NCBI GenBank assembly: GCA_022822785.1
Contig: JAJEAL010000096.1
Location: 1 to 64,000, forward strand
Direction: 5' to 3'
Origin: Candidatus Poribacteria bacterium
Lineage (GTDB): Bacteria > Poribacteria > WGA-4E > PCPOR2b
DNA length: 64,000 bases
The notes under the pieces were generated by a model. The model was not told where the DNA came from. It searched no databases and worked only from the letters and a program-made list of their open reading frames with translations. Shown here piece after piece: positions 44,406 through 52,561 of the stretch (its first letter is position 1; each line of letters starts with the position of its first letter). Made by a program: the position numbers and the translations under genes.

Positions 44406-44977
44406 TACCACCTTTCACCAGAATGGTTGTTTACAAACGAAGGGTAAGAATTATCGGGAATTATCTTGTTTCTCCGATTGAAAGCTTCATGTATCCACGA
44501 TTGTACGAGAGTCGGATCGATGTTCCAATTGTAAATCTGTGCGAACCCACACTCTATGTTATCGTGAAGCCTCGGAGGAATTGTGTGGACAAAATATTCA
44601 TTCGGTTTGCCGTATGGCTTAGGATAGGTCGGCAACAAAATCCCTAAAAGACCTGAACGAGGATTGTATTGTGTTTGACGTATGCTCGCCCCGATTTCCC
44701 AATCCACATGTTTTCTTTTCCATGTTTCCGCACCAATTAAAACGACTGTCACGGTCGAATCTCGAAGATATTCGTCCCGGATTTTTTGACGAATCGTGTC
44801 TGTTTTGAGGTTTGGATCGATATCACCAATTTGGACAGATTGTGATACGATGATGTCATGAATATCTGAAAACAACCCTTCAAACTGATTTCTGTATACT
44901 TGGTCATTATCATGATGATAACTGACAAAAACCTTATGGCGATTATTCATCTGATTTAGTCCATACTGTGGTCTCAT
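44405..44977 (-). CDS. TIR-like domain protein (ThsB/DUF1863-like)
   Basis: This 190-residue protein has a TIR-like fold: KVFVSYHHDND near residue 15 (strand A), TVTVVLIGAETWKRKHVDWEIGASI near 80-105 (strand D and the W-E motif). The layout matches the MTH538 TIR-like group that includes Thoeris ThsB, which makes NAD-derived signals on phage infection. No SIR2 or other known Thoeris effector is adjacent. M10 is an alternative start. It heads the defence unit. Confidence 0.8.
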   Translation of the reverse strand: MRPQYGLNQMNNRHKVFVSYHHDNDQVYRNQFEGLFSDIHDIIVSQSVQIGDIDPNLKTDTIRQKIRDEYLRDSTVTVVLIGAETWKRKHVDWEIGASIRQTQYNPRSGLLGILLPTYPKPYGKPNEYFVHTIPPRLHDNIECGFAQIYNWNIDPTLVQSWIHEAFNRRNKIIPDNSYPSFVNNHSGERW

Positions 44978-45028
44978 TCCTCAGTTTCCCCCATTAGACA
45001 CATAAGAACAAATTTCAATTTCAGCGGA

Positions 45029-45056
45029 AGTTTACTAAAACCCACTACAATCTCAA
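45029..45056 (-). promoter_or_regulatory. Candidate promoter of the defence unit
   Basis: TTGAGA (45056-45051), a 16-bp spacer and TAAACT (45034-45029) precede the TIR-like start by about 50 nt. The -10 match is only fair. Confidence 0.4.
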
Positions 45057-45066
45057 AAACATCTAA

Positions 45067-45294
45067 TTATTGAGCAGTAGCCACGTTAATAAACGTTGCT
45101 GTTGACAATGGCAGCGGAACAACAAATCCATCTTTTCGTAGACTATCAATATGAAATTGGATCGCTTCTGTAATCAATCCGCGCACCTCAACCATCGTCT
45201 TGCCTATTGCGACACAGCCGGGTAAGTCGGGCACATAGGCACCGTAACTATTCGCATCTTTTTCAAAAATGACAAGGTATTGCATCTCAGCCAT
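45067..45294 (-). CDS. HicB family antitoxin-like protein, without HicA
   Basis: This 75-residue protein has the HicB fold: YLVIFEKDANSYGAYVPDLPGCVAIGKT and the helix EAIQFHIDSL. ATG 45294 (or 45285) gives the usual family start; the longer frame to 45405 is rejected. No DNA-binding tail is present. HicA should be a 60-80 residue neighbour, but none is found in 44978-45066 or 45295-45879. It may be a solitary antitoxin or a remnant. Confidence 0.75.
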   Translation of the reverse strand: MAEMQYLVIFEKDANSYGAYVPDLPGCVAIGKTMVEVRGLITEAIQFHIDSLRKDGFVVPLPLSTATFINVATAQ

Positions 45295-45566
45295 CTTTTG
45301 TATCAACCTATCTTCTAGTCTTTGGATTTTGCGTGTTTTGAAACTTATCCTTAAAATATACCAGAAAAAGCAAACGGTGTGCAAATCTAAAAACAGCAGA
45401 GTCAAACTAATAGTTTAACTCCACCTGAAAAATGTTGGAGGTCATAAAAAAGTACATAGTAACCTTTGGTGCTAGTTAGTGAGAGGGGCTTTCCTACATT
45501 GTTGAAGCGTTCATTGATTCATTAGTGAGGTAGCTCATTGATTCTTCTTAGGTTCTACCCTTTGGT

Positions 45567-45650
45567 TGCACATGTCGCCCCTCCGGGGCTTTGGGGTATT
45601 TGTTTATCCGTGTACTATAAACATGTCGCCCCGCTGGGGCTAAATGCGCC
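45567..45650. repeat. Two family B palindromes, inverted orientation
   Basis: At 45567-45593 CATGTCGCCCC TCC GGGGC, and at 45615-45650 CTATAAACATGTCGCCCC then GCTGGGGCTAAATGC. The second is almost the reverse complement of 37429-37468, 8 kb away on the other side of the defence island. The gap 45406-45879 holds these repeats and one family A copy but no gene. Confidence 0.8.
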
Positions 45651-45761
45651 CTGTCCCTTTCTAAAATAGTCCCAGTTCACTTTCCGGTTTCTATCCTGAA
45701 AATCCTTCAATCCTGAGAATCCTGATTCAGGCAATAATGATGCACACCCCTCAACTATATG

Positions 45762-45795
45762 AGAAACCGAGTTTTTTTGAAAAAACTCGGTTTCT
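45762..45795. repeat. Dispersed inverted repeat, family A, copy 6
   Basis: AGAAACCGAGTTTTTT pairs with AAAAAACTCGGTTTCT. It lies 85 bp past the stop of the DUF58 gene at 45880, so it follows rather than precedes a gene. Confidence 0.9.
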
Positions 45796-45879
45796 TTATA
45801 CCATTTTTTAATATGAGCGTTGTTTTGGTGATTCGGTGTTCTATTACCCTGTTGAGGTTTTGGATTGTAACATAGATTA

Positions 45880-46782
45880 TCAAATCAACCCTTCCCGCTT
45901 GGCGAGATAGGCGGACAGCGCGTAATCGACAGGGGTTGATGTGTCGATTGTATTATAGTCGATGTCCGATCTGCTCAGTTCTAACTTATAGTGGTTGATG
46001 AAATCGTGCAGATGGCTGAGGTAGCTTTCGCGGATCGCCTGTGGTGTTGCGATAATCTCTTCGTCCGTTTCGGCATCGACGAAACGCGCCACACGATCAA
46101 ATGCAAATGCTAACTCCTGATTGTCCAAAACATGAAAGACAATCACCTCGTGCCCGTCATAGCGGAGATGTTCGAGGGCTTTCACAATCGTGTCGGGGTC
46201 ATCCTCGTAGAGGTCGGAGATGAGGATAACCAATCCGCGTTTGGTGAGGCGTTCGGCGATCTGGTGGATGGGTTCCCCCATCTGCGTGAGTTTATTGGTT
46301 TGGATCCGTTCAAGCGTCAGGAGAATTGCGTGAAGATGGGCGGGAGAACTCCGGGCGGGGAGGTATTCGTGAAGCCTTTCGTCGAAGTAGGCGAATCCGA
46401 CGGCGTCCCGTTGCTTTGCCATGAAGTAGGCGATCGAAGCGATAAGGTAGCTGGCGTATTGCAGCTTCGTTAGGTCGCCGGAACCGTAGGTCATTGACTC
46501 ACTGGTGTCGAGCAGGAGGTAGCAGTTGAGGTTCGTTTCCTCCTCAAACTGTTTGATATAGTACCGATTGGTTCGTCCGTAAGCTTTCCAGTCGAGATGT
46601 TTGATATCGTCGCCGGGCATATATTGCCGGTACTGAGCAAACTCGACGCTGAAACCGTGATAGGGACTTTTGTGGAGCCCTGAGATGAATCCTTCGACGA
46701 CAAATTTCGCGATGAGTTCAAGGTTCCCAATTTTTGCCAATGCGGCGGGATCCAGATACCGCTGTCCTTCTCGATTTTGCAT
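45880..46782 (-). CDS. DUF58 domain protein (VWA-like, MoxR-associated)
   Basis: This 300-residue cytoplasmic protein has the DUF58 core: FSVEFAQYRQYMPGDDIKHLDWKAYGRTNRYYIKQFEEE, then a VWA-like strand LLLDTSESM with the metal-site Asp-x-Ser-x-Ser. Such proteins act with MoxR ATPases and BatA-type membrane proteins; a BatA/VWA gene is at 4413. MoxR is often encoded just upstream but is not seen here. The longer region 46783-46989 holds a palindromic repeat only. Confidence 0.88.
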   Translation of the reverse strand: MQNREGQRYLDPAALAKIGNLELIAKFVVEGFISGLHKSPYHGFSVEFAQYRQYMPGDDIKHLDWKAYGRTNRYYIKQFEEETNLNCYLLLDTSESMTYGSGDLTKLQYASYLIASIAYFMAKQRDAVGFAYFDERLHEYLPARSSPAHLHAILLTLERIQTNKLTQMGEPIHQIAERLTKRGLVILISDLYEDDPDTIVKALEHLRYDGHEVIVFHVLDNQELAFAFDRVARFVDAETDEEIIATPQAIRESYLSHLHDFINHYKLELSRSDIDYNTIDTSTPVDYALSAYLAKREGLI

Positions 46783-46923
46783 CGGTTCTGTCCTAGTTGG
46801 TCCATTAGGGTGATTAATGAACTTTTGAGCAGATGAATTCTTGGGGTTACGGCATACGGAGTACGCGTACTACTTTAGATTTTCGCTAACACCAAAAGAG
46901 CGTGCTAAACAGTAGAGAAAACT

Positions 46924-46973
46924 GTAGGGGCAATCCCTTGTGGTTGCCCTTTTGGGCAGGTACAAGACCTGCT
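46924..46973. repeat. Palindromic repeat, family D
   Basis: GTAGGGGCAATCCCTTGTGG and TTGCCC form one hairpin, and GCAGGTACAAGACCTGC a second one just after it. The second resembles the in-gene palindrome at 39338-39359 with compensating stem changes. Confidence 0.6.
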
Positions 46974-46989
46974 CATTCTTTAGATGAGC

Positions 46990-48798
46990 CTAGATTTTTT
47001 TTAGCACCATCATTGTTAGGTCATCAAACTGCTCGGCTTCCCCCTGAAATTCGATAACATCGTCGTAAATGGCTTGGCATATCTGATCGACACTTTCGCT
47101 TTTCACGCGTGTTGCAACCACTTCCAAGCGTTCTTCGCCGTACAGATCGCCATCGGGGTTTACGGTTTCTGTGACCCCGTCAGTGTAGAGAAGTACGACA
47201 TCGCCGCTGTAGAGTTGGGTGGTTTCCTGTTCATATTCTGCGATGTCAGCCAGTATATCGTTAGCAAACATGCCCAATATCACGCCCCCTTTTTCCAGCT
47301 CATCACAACCACCGGCTGCCCGGATCACGAGTGGATAGTTGTGTCCGGCGTTAATCGAAGTAATCTGATCCGTTTCTGGATGTAGCTGAGCGTAGAAGAA
47401 GGTTGCAAATTTGCCGGAGGTACTGCTCGCGTAGAGCAGTGAATTGAGCGACTCCGCCATGCTCGGTAGGTCCTCCTTACGGGTGACCTCTGAGTGCAGG
47501 CCGGCTCGCAATGTCGCCATGAGCAGCGCGGCTTGCATCCCTTTACCGGAGACATCGGCAATGGCGAAACCCCAGCTGCCGTTTGAATCTGGGAGACAGT
47601 CATAGTAGTCTCCGCCAACACCACCACGGGGAAAATAAAGCCCGGTCGCCTCATAGCCGGAGATTTCCGGTAAGGTGTCGGGAATCAGATTCTGCTGAAT
47701 TTTTGCAGCTTCCTCCATCTCCGCCTGTAGCTGACGGCCCTCCAGCGCTTCTTGGTAGAGTTGGGCGTTTTCGATTGCCACCCCTGCCTGATTGGCGAAC
47801 GCTTCAAGCAGAACTCTATCCTCGTCGGTAAAATCCGGAGTGGCTCCACCTCTCCCCTCCTTATCAGCGACAATCAACACTCCAAGAGTATCCTCGCGTC
47901 CGCGCATAGGGACGGCGATAAGATTTCTGTGACCAAGCAATGCGCCATTCCCTTCATTGTTGGAAATTAACGTTTCACCGCCCGGCGCGGCGATTTGCGC
48001 GAGAGGGGAGGATGGAACGTCCTGATCGGTCTGTAGGGGGATTGATAAACTTTCCAGTGCCGTGTTAGCGTCCGGTTCAAAGGTGAAAAGGGATTTCATT
48101 TCGAGCCGTTGTGTGACTGGATTAATGAGCAGTAGGCCGCCTGCGCTGGCATCCAACAACGTAATCGCGTGTGTCACCACCTCTTCCTGCACAGCGTCCG
48201 TATCGAGCGATTTGCAAATCTGAGTAGCAGTATCAGAAAGCATGAAAAGGCGGAACTGTTCCGCACGGGTCTTGTCTAAGAGACGTGAGTAAGCGATGGC
48301 AACGGAGATCTGGTTTGCTAATACCGGTAAAAGTTCTCGATTCCAGTCCTCCAAATGATCTTGTGCCCGGAAACTTCCTAAGCTGATAACCCCCAGAAAT
48401 TCATCGCGTATCTTAAGGGGCGCCCATAAATTGGCATCAAGGAGTTCTAGTTGGGGTTGGATTTGAGCGAAAAAGGGATCCAAGGCAGGCGGTGGGCTGG
48501 CAGGATCGATGATTGAAGATTCAAGTATTGTTGCGATGTCATCGTCCGTCACCGGAATGGTCAGTGATTCGCCCTTGATATTAATCGCCGCTTCGATAGT
48601 GAGGCAATTTGCGGTGGGTTGAAAGAGCAAAATGGCGCAACGGTTTACCTGCAAGGTGCCGTGGATGATTCGTAGATAAGTCCGACTTGATACGTTAAAG
48701 TTGCCGCGCCCGGAGACGATTGTCTCACCTAGCTGTTCAAGTTCAGACAAGCTAAAGATTAGCCGGTGCATTGTTTCTTCAGCGGAAACAGATTGCAT
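46990..48798 (-). CDS. GAF-GAF-SpoIIE serine phosphatase (RsbU-like)
   Basis: This 602-residue protein has two GAF-type sensor domains (about 20-165 and 190-345), a coiled linker (EGRQLQAEMEEAAKIQQNLIP) and a PP2C-type SpoIIE domain (about 385-600) with GGDYYD, ADVSGKGMQAALLMA and YTDGVTE, which bind the metal ions. It should dephosphorylate the STAS anti-anti-sigma protein encoded 110 nt upstream at 48909. No membrane segment is present. Confidence 0.92.
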   Translation of the reverse strand: MQSVSAEETMHRLIFSLSELEQLGETIVSGRGNFNVSSRTYLRIIHGTLQVNRCAILLFQPTANCLTIEAAINIKGESLTIPVTDDDIATILESSIIDPASPPPALDPFFAQIQPQLELLDANLWAPLKIRDEFLGVISLGSFRAQDHLEDWNRELLPVLANQISVAIAYSRLLDKTRAEQFRLFMLSDTATQICKSLDTDAVQEEVVTHAITLLDASAGGLLLINPVTQRLEMKSLFTFEPDANTALESLSIPLQTDQDVPSSPLAQIAAPGGETLISNNEGNGALLGHRNLIAVPMRGREDTLGVLIVADKEGRGGATPDFTDEDRVLLEAFANQAGVAIENAQLYQEALEGRQLQAEMEEAAKIQQNLIPDTLPEISGYEATGLYFPRGGVGGDYYDCLPDSNGSWGFAIADVSGKGMQAALLMATLRAGLHSEVTRKEDLPSMAESLNSLLYASSTSGKFATFFYAQLHPETDQITSINAGHNYPLVIRAAGGCDELEKGGVILGMFANDILADIAEYEQETTQLYSGDVVLLYTDGVTETVNPDGDLYGEERLEVVATRVKSESVDQICQAIYDDVIEFQGEAEQFDDLTMMVLKKI

Positions 48799-48908
48799 CT
48801 CTTAATTACCTCTGATAGATCGATTGGGATTCATGATTTATTGCAAATTAGGAGGAGATGGGGCAGTGCTATCCGTTAATCTAGCTCAGTCTTTTATCGC
48901 CCAGCCAA

Positions 48909-49253
48909 TTACAGATTGGTCGTTGCGGTCTCCTCATCGGGATGAATCTCGGCATGCTGAGTGAGCCCCATCATTTTGAAAGTCCGCTCAATCACCGGTG
49001 TTAAGTGGCAAAAATGCAGTGCTCCTCCATGTTCGTCAAGCAGTTCAATAATTTCAATCAGGATGGAAATGCCGATACTGTTAACGAGTCGTGTCCGCTC
49101 AAGGTTAATCACAAACGTATTGTATCCTTGACTCATCAAATCTTTGGCAGTTTCAGCGAGCTTTTCTGCTGTCGGCCCGTTCAGATATCCATCGGTTTGA
49201 ATAACAGCGTAACCGTCTTCGGTACGCGTATTGACATTAAAAGATGACGCCAT
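48909..49253 (-). CDS. STAS anti-anti-sigma factor (RsbV/SpoIIAA-like)
   Basis: This 114-residue STAS protein has the loop LVNSIGISILIEI with the serine that is phosphorylated by the anti-sigma kinase. Length fits the family. It lies between the kinase (49304) and phosphatase (46990) genes on one strand, the standard partner-switching set. GGAGGC is upstream of the ATG. Confidence 0.92.
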   Translation of the reverse strand: MASSFNVNTRTEDGYAVIQTDGYLNGPTAEKLAETAKDLMSQGYNTFVINLERTRLVNSIGISILIEIIELLDEHGGALHFCHLTPVIERTFKMMGLTQHAEIHPDEETATTNL

Positions 49254-49303
49254 TTGTTGCCTCCTTCATCAAAATTTTTAGGTGGTGGTTGTGTTTCCTA
49301 TTT

Positions 49304-49729
49304 TTAGTTATCCCTTTTTTTCAGCATTGTGATGATGGTTCCTTCATCACTGCTTTTGATGTCCACTTCATCCATCATTTCCCGAATAATCTCCAACCCC
49401 CAGCCTCGTTTTTGCATAGCTTGGGCCCTTGCTTCTCCGGATAAAAGCTCGGTTTTTTCCATACCGAATCCGGTGCCGTGATCCGTAATTTTCAACTGCA
49501 ATTCATCATCGGTGAGAACGTAGGTGACTGTTACCTTGCTATCTCTGCTATTGCTATGTTCAAAAGCGTTGATGCAAGTTTCGATGATAGCTAATTGAAT
49601 CTCATCAATATGAGTTTCCTCAAAATCCATGATTTCTGCGATGATAGAAGCGGTGTGTGCAGCGACTAATTCCATATTGGGATGTATCGGAATGTTCAAA
49701 GTCACTTCGCGCCTCACTTGATTTGCCAT
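49304..49729 (-). CDS. Anti-sigma serine kinase (RsbW/SpoIIAB-like, GHKL)
   Basis: This 141-residue protein has the HATPase marks: the N box ETCINAFEHSN, DHGTGFGM and KRGWGLEIIREMMDEV. It would phosphorylate the STAS protein and hold a sigma factor. ATG 49729 has AAGGAGAT upstream; a longer frame to 49780 is rejected. The cognate sigma factor is not in the window. Confidence 0.9.
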   Translation of the reverse strand: MANQVRREVTLNIPIHPNMELVAAHTASIIAEIMDFEETHIDEIQLAIIETCINAFEHSNSRDSKVTVTYVLTDDELQLKITDHGTGFGMEKTELLSGEARAQAMQKRGWGLEIIREMMDEVDIKSSDEGTIITMLKKRDN

Positions 49730-49840
49730 TTGGATCTCCTTCCTTTTGGCGTTAGGCATGTTCCCTTTGTTGCGCTTCACAGCAAAATTGAGGGATTAAG
49801 TTCGGATAGGTCCCAGCCATTTAAGCCTGTTAACATTGGT

Positions 49841-50614
49841 TTATTTTTTTATCGGATACGGTCTGTTTTTGAGGATTTCCGACGTGGGAGCAAAACGATA
49901 TTTGAACAGGACCCATCCTGCTCGGATGCCCTCCCGCCAGAATCGAAGTTTTTTCCCAGCGCCCTTTGTCCGCGGGAAGTAAGAGATAGGCACTTCATGG
50001 ATATGGTAGCCTGCACGGAGCACCTTGGCTGTCACTTCTGGGCAGAACTCAAACCCTCGAGCGGTCAGATTCAGACTGACGACCAGGCTCGTATTAAATG
50101 CTTTGTAACAGGTTGCCTCATCGGTGATGTGCACATGATACAACAGATTTGTGAAGCTAGCAAGCATACGATTCGCTATGTAGGTTTTCAGGCTTGCCTG
50201 TTTTTTACCATTTAGGAATCTTGAACCGTAGACTACTTTGGCGATACCTTTTTGTAAGGCTTCTAGAATCGGTAGCAGATCGCTCGGACAGAGCTCAAGA
50301 TCGGCATCTTGAATGACGACAAACTCACCGGTAACCTGTTCCAGTCCCAGCCGAATCGCACTCCCTTTTCCACAATTTTCTTCGCACTGAAAGATTTTTA
50401 ATTTCGGTTCACCGCGCATCTGCTCCAAGATTTCGGGGGTCTCGTCGGTTGAACCGTCGTTGACAACGATGATTTCTGTGTCAATGGGTACTTCCTTTAC
50501 TGCTTCAACAACCTGTCGAATCGTTCCTGCCTCATTGAAAGCTGGGATAATGACTGACAGGGTTGGGGGACGGTGTGTGGGATTCCCACTTACCGGTTGT
50601 CCCGGCTTTTGCAA
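49841..50614 (-). CDS. Family 2 glycosyltransferase (DPM1-like)
   Basis: This 257-residue enzyme has LSVIIPAFNEAGTI, VNDGSTDET and the DxD motif QDADLEL, plus NCGKGSAIRLG. It resembles polyprenyl-phosphate mannosyl/glucosyl transferases but lacks a membrane tail. The start is a TTG that directly follows the TAA of the SDR gene; no other start exists until far inside, so translation is probably coupled. Confidence 0.9.
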   Translation of the reverse strand: MQKPGQPVSGNPTHRPPTLSVIIPAFNEAGTIRQVVEAVKEVPIDTEIIVVNDGSTDETPEILEQMRGEPKLKIFQCEENCGKGSAIRLGLEQVTGEFVVIQDADLELCPSDLLPILEALQKGIAKVVYGSRFLNGKKQASLKTYIANRMLASFTNLLYHVHITDEATCYKAFNTSLVVSLNLTARGFEFCPEVTAKVLRAGYHIHEVPISYFPRTKGAGKKLRFWREGIRAGWVLFKYRFAPTSEILKNRPYPIKK

Positions 50615-51406
50615 TTATAACAACCCCTTTGCCATGCCGCCATCCACCTGGATAGTGGTGCCGGTGATATAGCTGGCGCGATCGGAGGCGAGGAACACAA
50701 CGAGATTGGCGAATTCCTGGGGATCTCCGATACGACCGAGTGGTATATCTTGGGTCATGTTTGTGAGCGCTTCCTCATACGTGACACCTGCCTCTTCTGC
50801 TCTCACTGTCGCTAGCTGTTTAATCCGATCGGTGAAGATAATCCCTGGACAGACGTTGTTTATCAGGATATTGTCGGGTGCAAGCTCGGATGCAAGCGTT
50901 TTGGCGAACCCGATGACGCCGGTCCGCGCCATATTGGATAGCATCAATCCATCGACCGGCTGCTTTACGGAGATAGAGGTGAGGTTGATTATCCGGCCTC
51001 CTCCTCGGGCTTTCATACTCGGTACGACGCCGCGACACAGATTAATCGTGCTGAGTAGGTTGAGGTGCAGTGCGGTTTGGTAATCTTCGGGCGATAGATC
51101 TGCGAATCGGCCTGCCCTAGGCCCACCGGCGTTACTGACAAGAATATCAATTCCACCGAATCGATCGATGGCTTTGGCAATCAACCCACTAACCTGCTCC
51201 GGTTGGCTGACATCCGTTGGAACTGCTAAGACCGCCGCGCCCGTCTTTTCACGAATTTCGGCGGCGGTTTCCTCCAATGTCTCCGCATCCCGCGCACAGA
51301 TTGTTACTTTTGTCCCTTCTTCAGCCAAACCGAGTGCGATGGCTTTGCCGAGCCCTTTGCTTGATGCCCCAACGACTGCAACCTTACCCTTGAGTCCGAG
51401 ATCCAT
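50615..51406 (-). CDS. SDR family oxidoreductase with altered catalytic motif
   Basis: This 263-residue Rossmann protein has GASSKGLGKA for NAD(P) binding and the NAG motif (LVSNAGG). The catalytic YxxxK is replaced: at its place stands S-N-M-A-R (in LMLSNMARTGVIGFAKTLA). SDRs with LSNxxR are known from FabG-like paralogues, so this is a real subclass rather than an error. The activity is uncertain. AAGGAGA precedes the ATG, and a strong promoter is upstream. Confidence 0.88.
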   Translation of the reverse strand: MDLGLKGKVAVVGASSKGLGKAIALGLAEEGTKVTICARDAETLEETAAEIREKTGAAVLAVPTDVSQPEQVSGLIAKAIDRFGGIDILVSNAGGPRAGRFADLSPEDYQTALHLNLLSTINLCRGVVPSMKARGGGRIINLTSISVKQPVDGLMLSNMARTGVIGFAKTLASELAPDNILINNVCPGIIFTDRIKQLATVRAEEAGVTYEEALTNMTQDIPLGRIGDPQEFANLVVFLASDRASYITGTTIQVDGGMAKGLL

Positions 51407-51470
51407 TATTTCTCCTTATTGGTTTTTCAAGATATATATAATGTGTCAATTAATCCTTGTTGCAGAAACA

Positions 51471-51499
51471 AATATAGCACTGCTCTGTTATGATGTCAA
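51471..51499 (-). promoter_or_regulatory. Promoter of the SDR-glycosyltransferase unit
   Basis: TTGACA (51499-51494), a 17-bp spacer and TATATT (51476-51471) match 11 of 12 positions. It starts 15 bp beyond the alcohol dehydrogenase stop, so the two units are transcribed separately. Confidence 0.8.
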
Positions 51500-51514
51500 C
51501 ACCAAATCCGCAGG

Positions 51515-52510
51515 TTACGGCTCAAGCATCACCTTGCCCGCCTGACCGTTGGCAAATTTGCTAAACGCTGTCTGCGCTTCAACGAGCGGAAAGTGGTCGG
51601 TAATCATTCGTCCAATGGGTAAACCGCGCCGATACAGATCGAGCATCGCCGGGTATTCTGAGTAGTGATAAAACCAACTGCCCATCAGTGTGATGTCTTT
51701 CCGTATCAGGTCACGGCTTGGGCTAATCGGTAGGTCGCCCTGTTCGCCAACACACATGATTATCCCTGCCACGCCAACCAACGTGAAGGCAAGTTTGAGG
51801 GTCTCTGGACGGCCGGCGGCCTCGATGCACTTATCCACAAGCATGCCGTGGGTAATTTCTGTGATTGCCGCTAGCGGGTCGGTGTCCTTTGAGTTGATAG
51901 TGTGGGCGGCACCGGCTGCCTTTGCAAGAGAAAGTCGATAGTCGTTGATGTCAATAGCTATCACTTCCGCGCCTAAGAAGGATTGCACGATGGTGTTTCC
52001 GAGCCCAACGGGACCTGCTCCTAAAACGCAGACAAAATCCCCGCCTTTGGTGTTAAGGCGTTGGCTGACGTGGTAGGGGACACCGCAGCCGTCGCCGGTC
52101 AGGAGCACTCCTACGTCAAATGGAATATCTTCAGGCAGCTTGAGACAAACATGGTCTGGGGCAGCAAACCGTTCCACATGGGTCCCCAAATCGCGGCCTG
52201 TGCGGTTATTACAGTAGGTATATTTTCCAACCCCACACCACCGACAATCCCCGCACCCCCAAACGGCATGGACGCCAACGCGGTCTCCCACCTCGAATTT
52301 CGTTGACCTACCCGCGTCAATGACCTCTCCTGCGACTTCGTGTCCACCATTGGACGTGTGAGGGGTTGGGCTCCGATAGCCGTGCATCTCGCTCCCACAG
52401 AGTCCTGACGCCTTAACCTGAATTAGTAAATCGTTCTTATAGGTCAGTATTGGTTCGGGGTATTCTTTGACGGTGACTTTCTCATTTCCCAACAGTTGGA
52501 CACCAAGCAT
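51515..52510 (-). CDS. Zinc-dependent medium-chain alcohol dehydrogenase
   Basis: This 331-residue MDR enzyme has catalytic-zinc residues in GLCGSE and GGHEVAGEV, structural-zinc cysteines in CGDCRWCGVGKYTYC, and the NAD site VLGAGPVGLGN. It resembles sorbitol/threonine-type dehydrogenases acting on polyols or amino alcohols. ATG 52510 has GGGAGA upstream. It is 51 nt after the GNAT gene on the same strand and may be cotranscribed. Confidence 0.9.
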   Translation of the reverse strand: MLGVQLLGNEKVTVKEYPEPILTYKNDLLIQVKASGLCGSEMHGYRSPTPHTSNGGHEVAGEVIDAGRSTKFEVGDRVGVHAVWGCGDCRWCGVGKYTYCNNRTGRDLGTHVERFAAPDHVCLKLPEDIPFDVGVLLTGDGCGVPYHVSQRLNTKGGDFVCVLGAGPVGLGNTIVQSFLGAEVIAIDINDYRLSLAKAAGAAHTINSKDTDPLAAITEITHGMLVDKCIEAAGRPETLKLAFTLVGVAGIIMCVGEQGDLPISPSRDLIRKDITLMGSWFYHYSEYPAMLDLYRRGLPIGRMITDHFPLVEAQTAFSKFANGQAGKVMLEP

Positions 52511-52561
52511 CTGATTTCTCCCGATAACGGTTAACGGCACGCTATTGGGTGCCGGGGTTAT

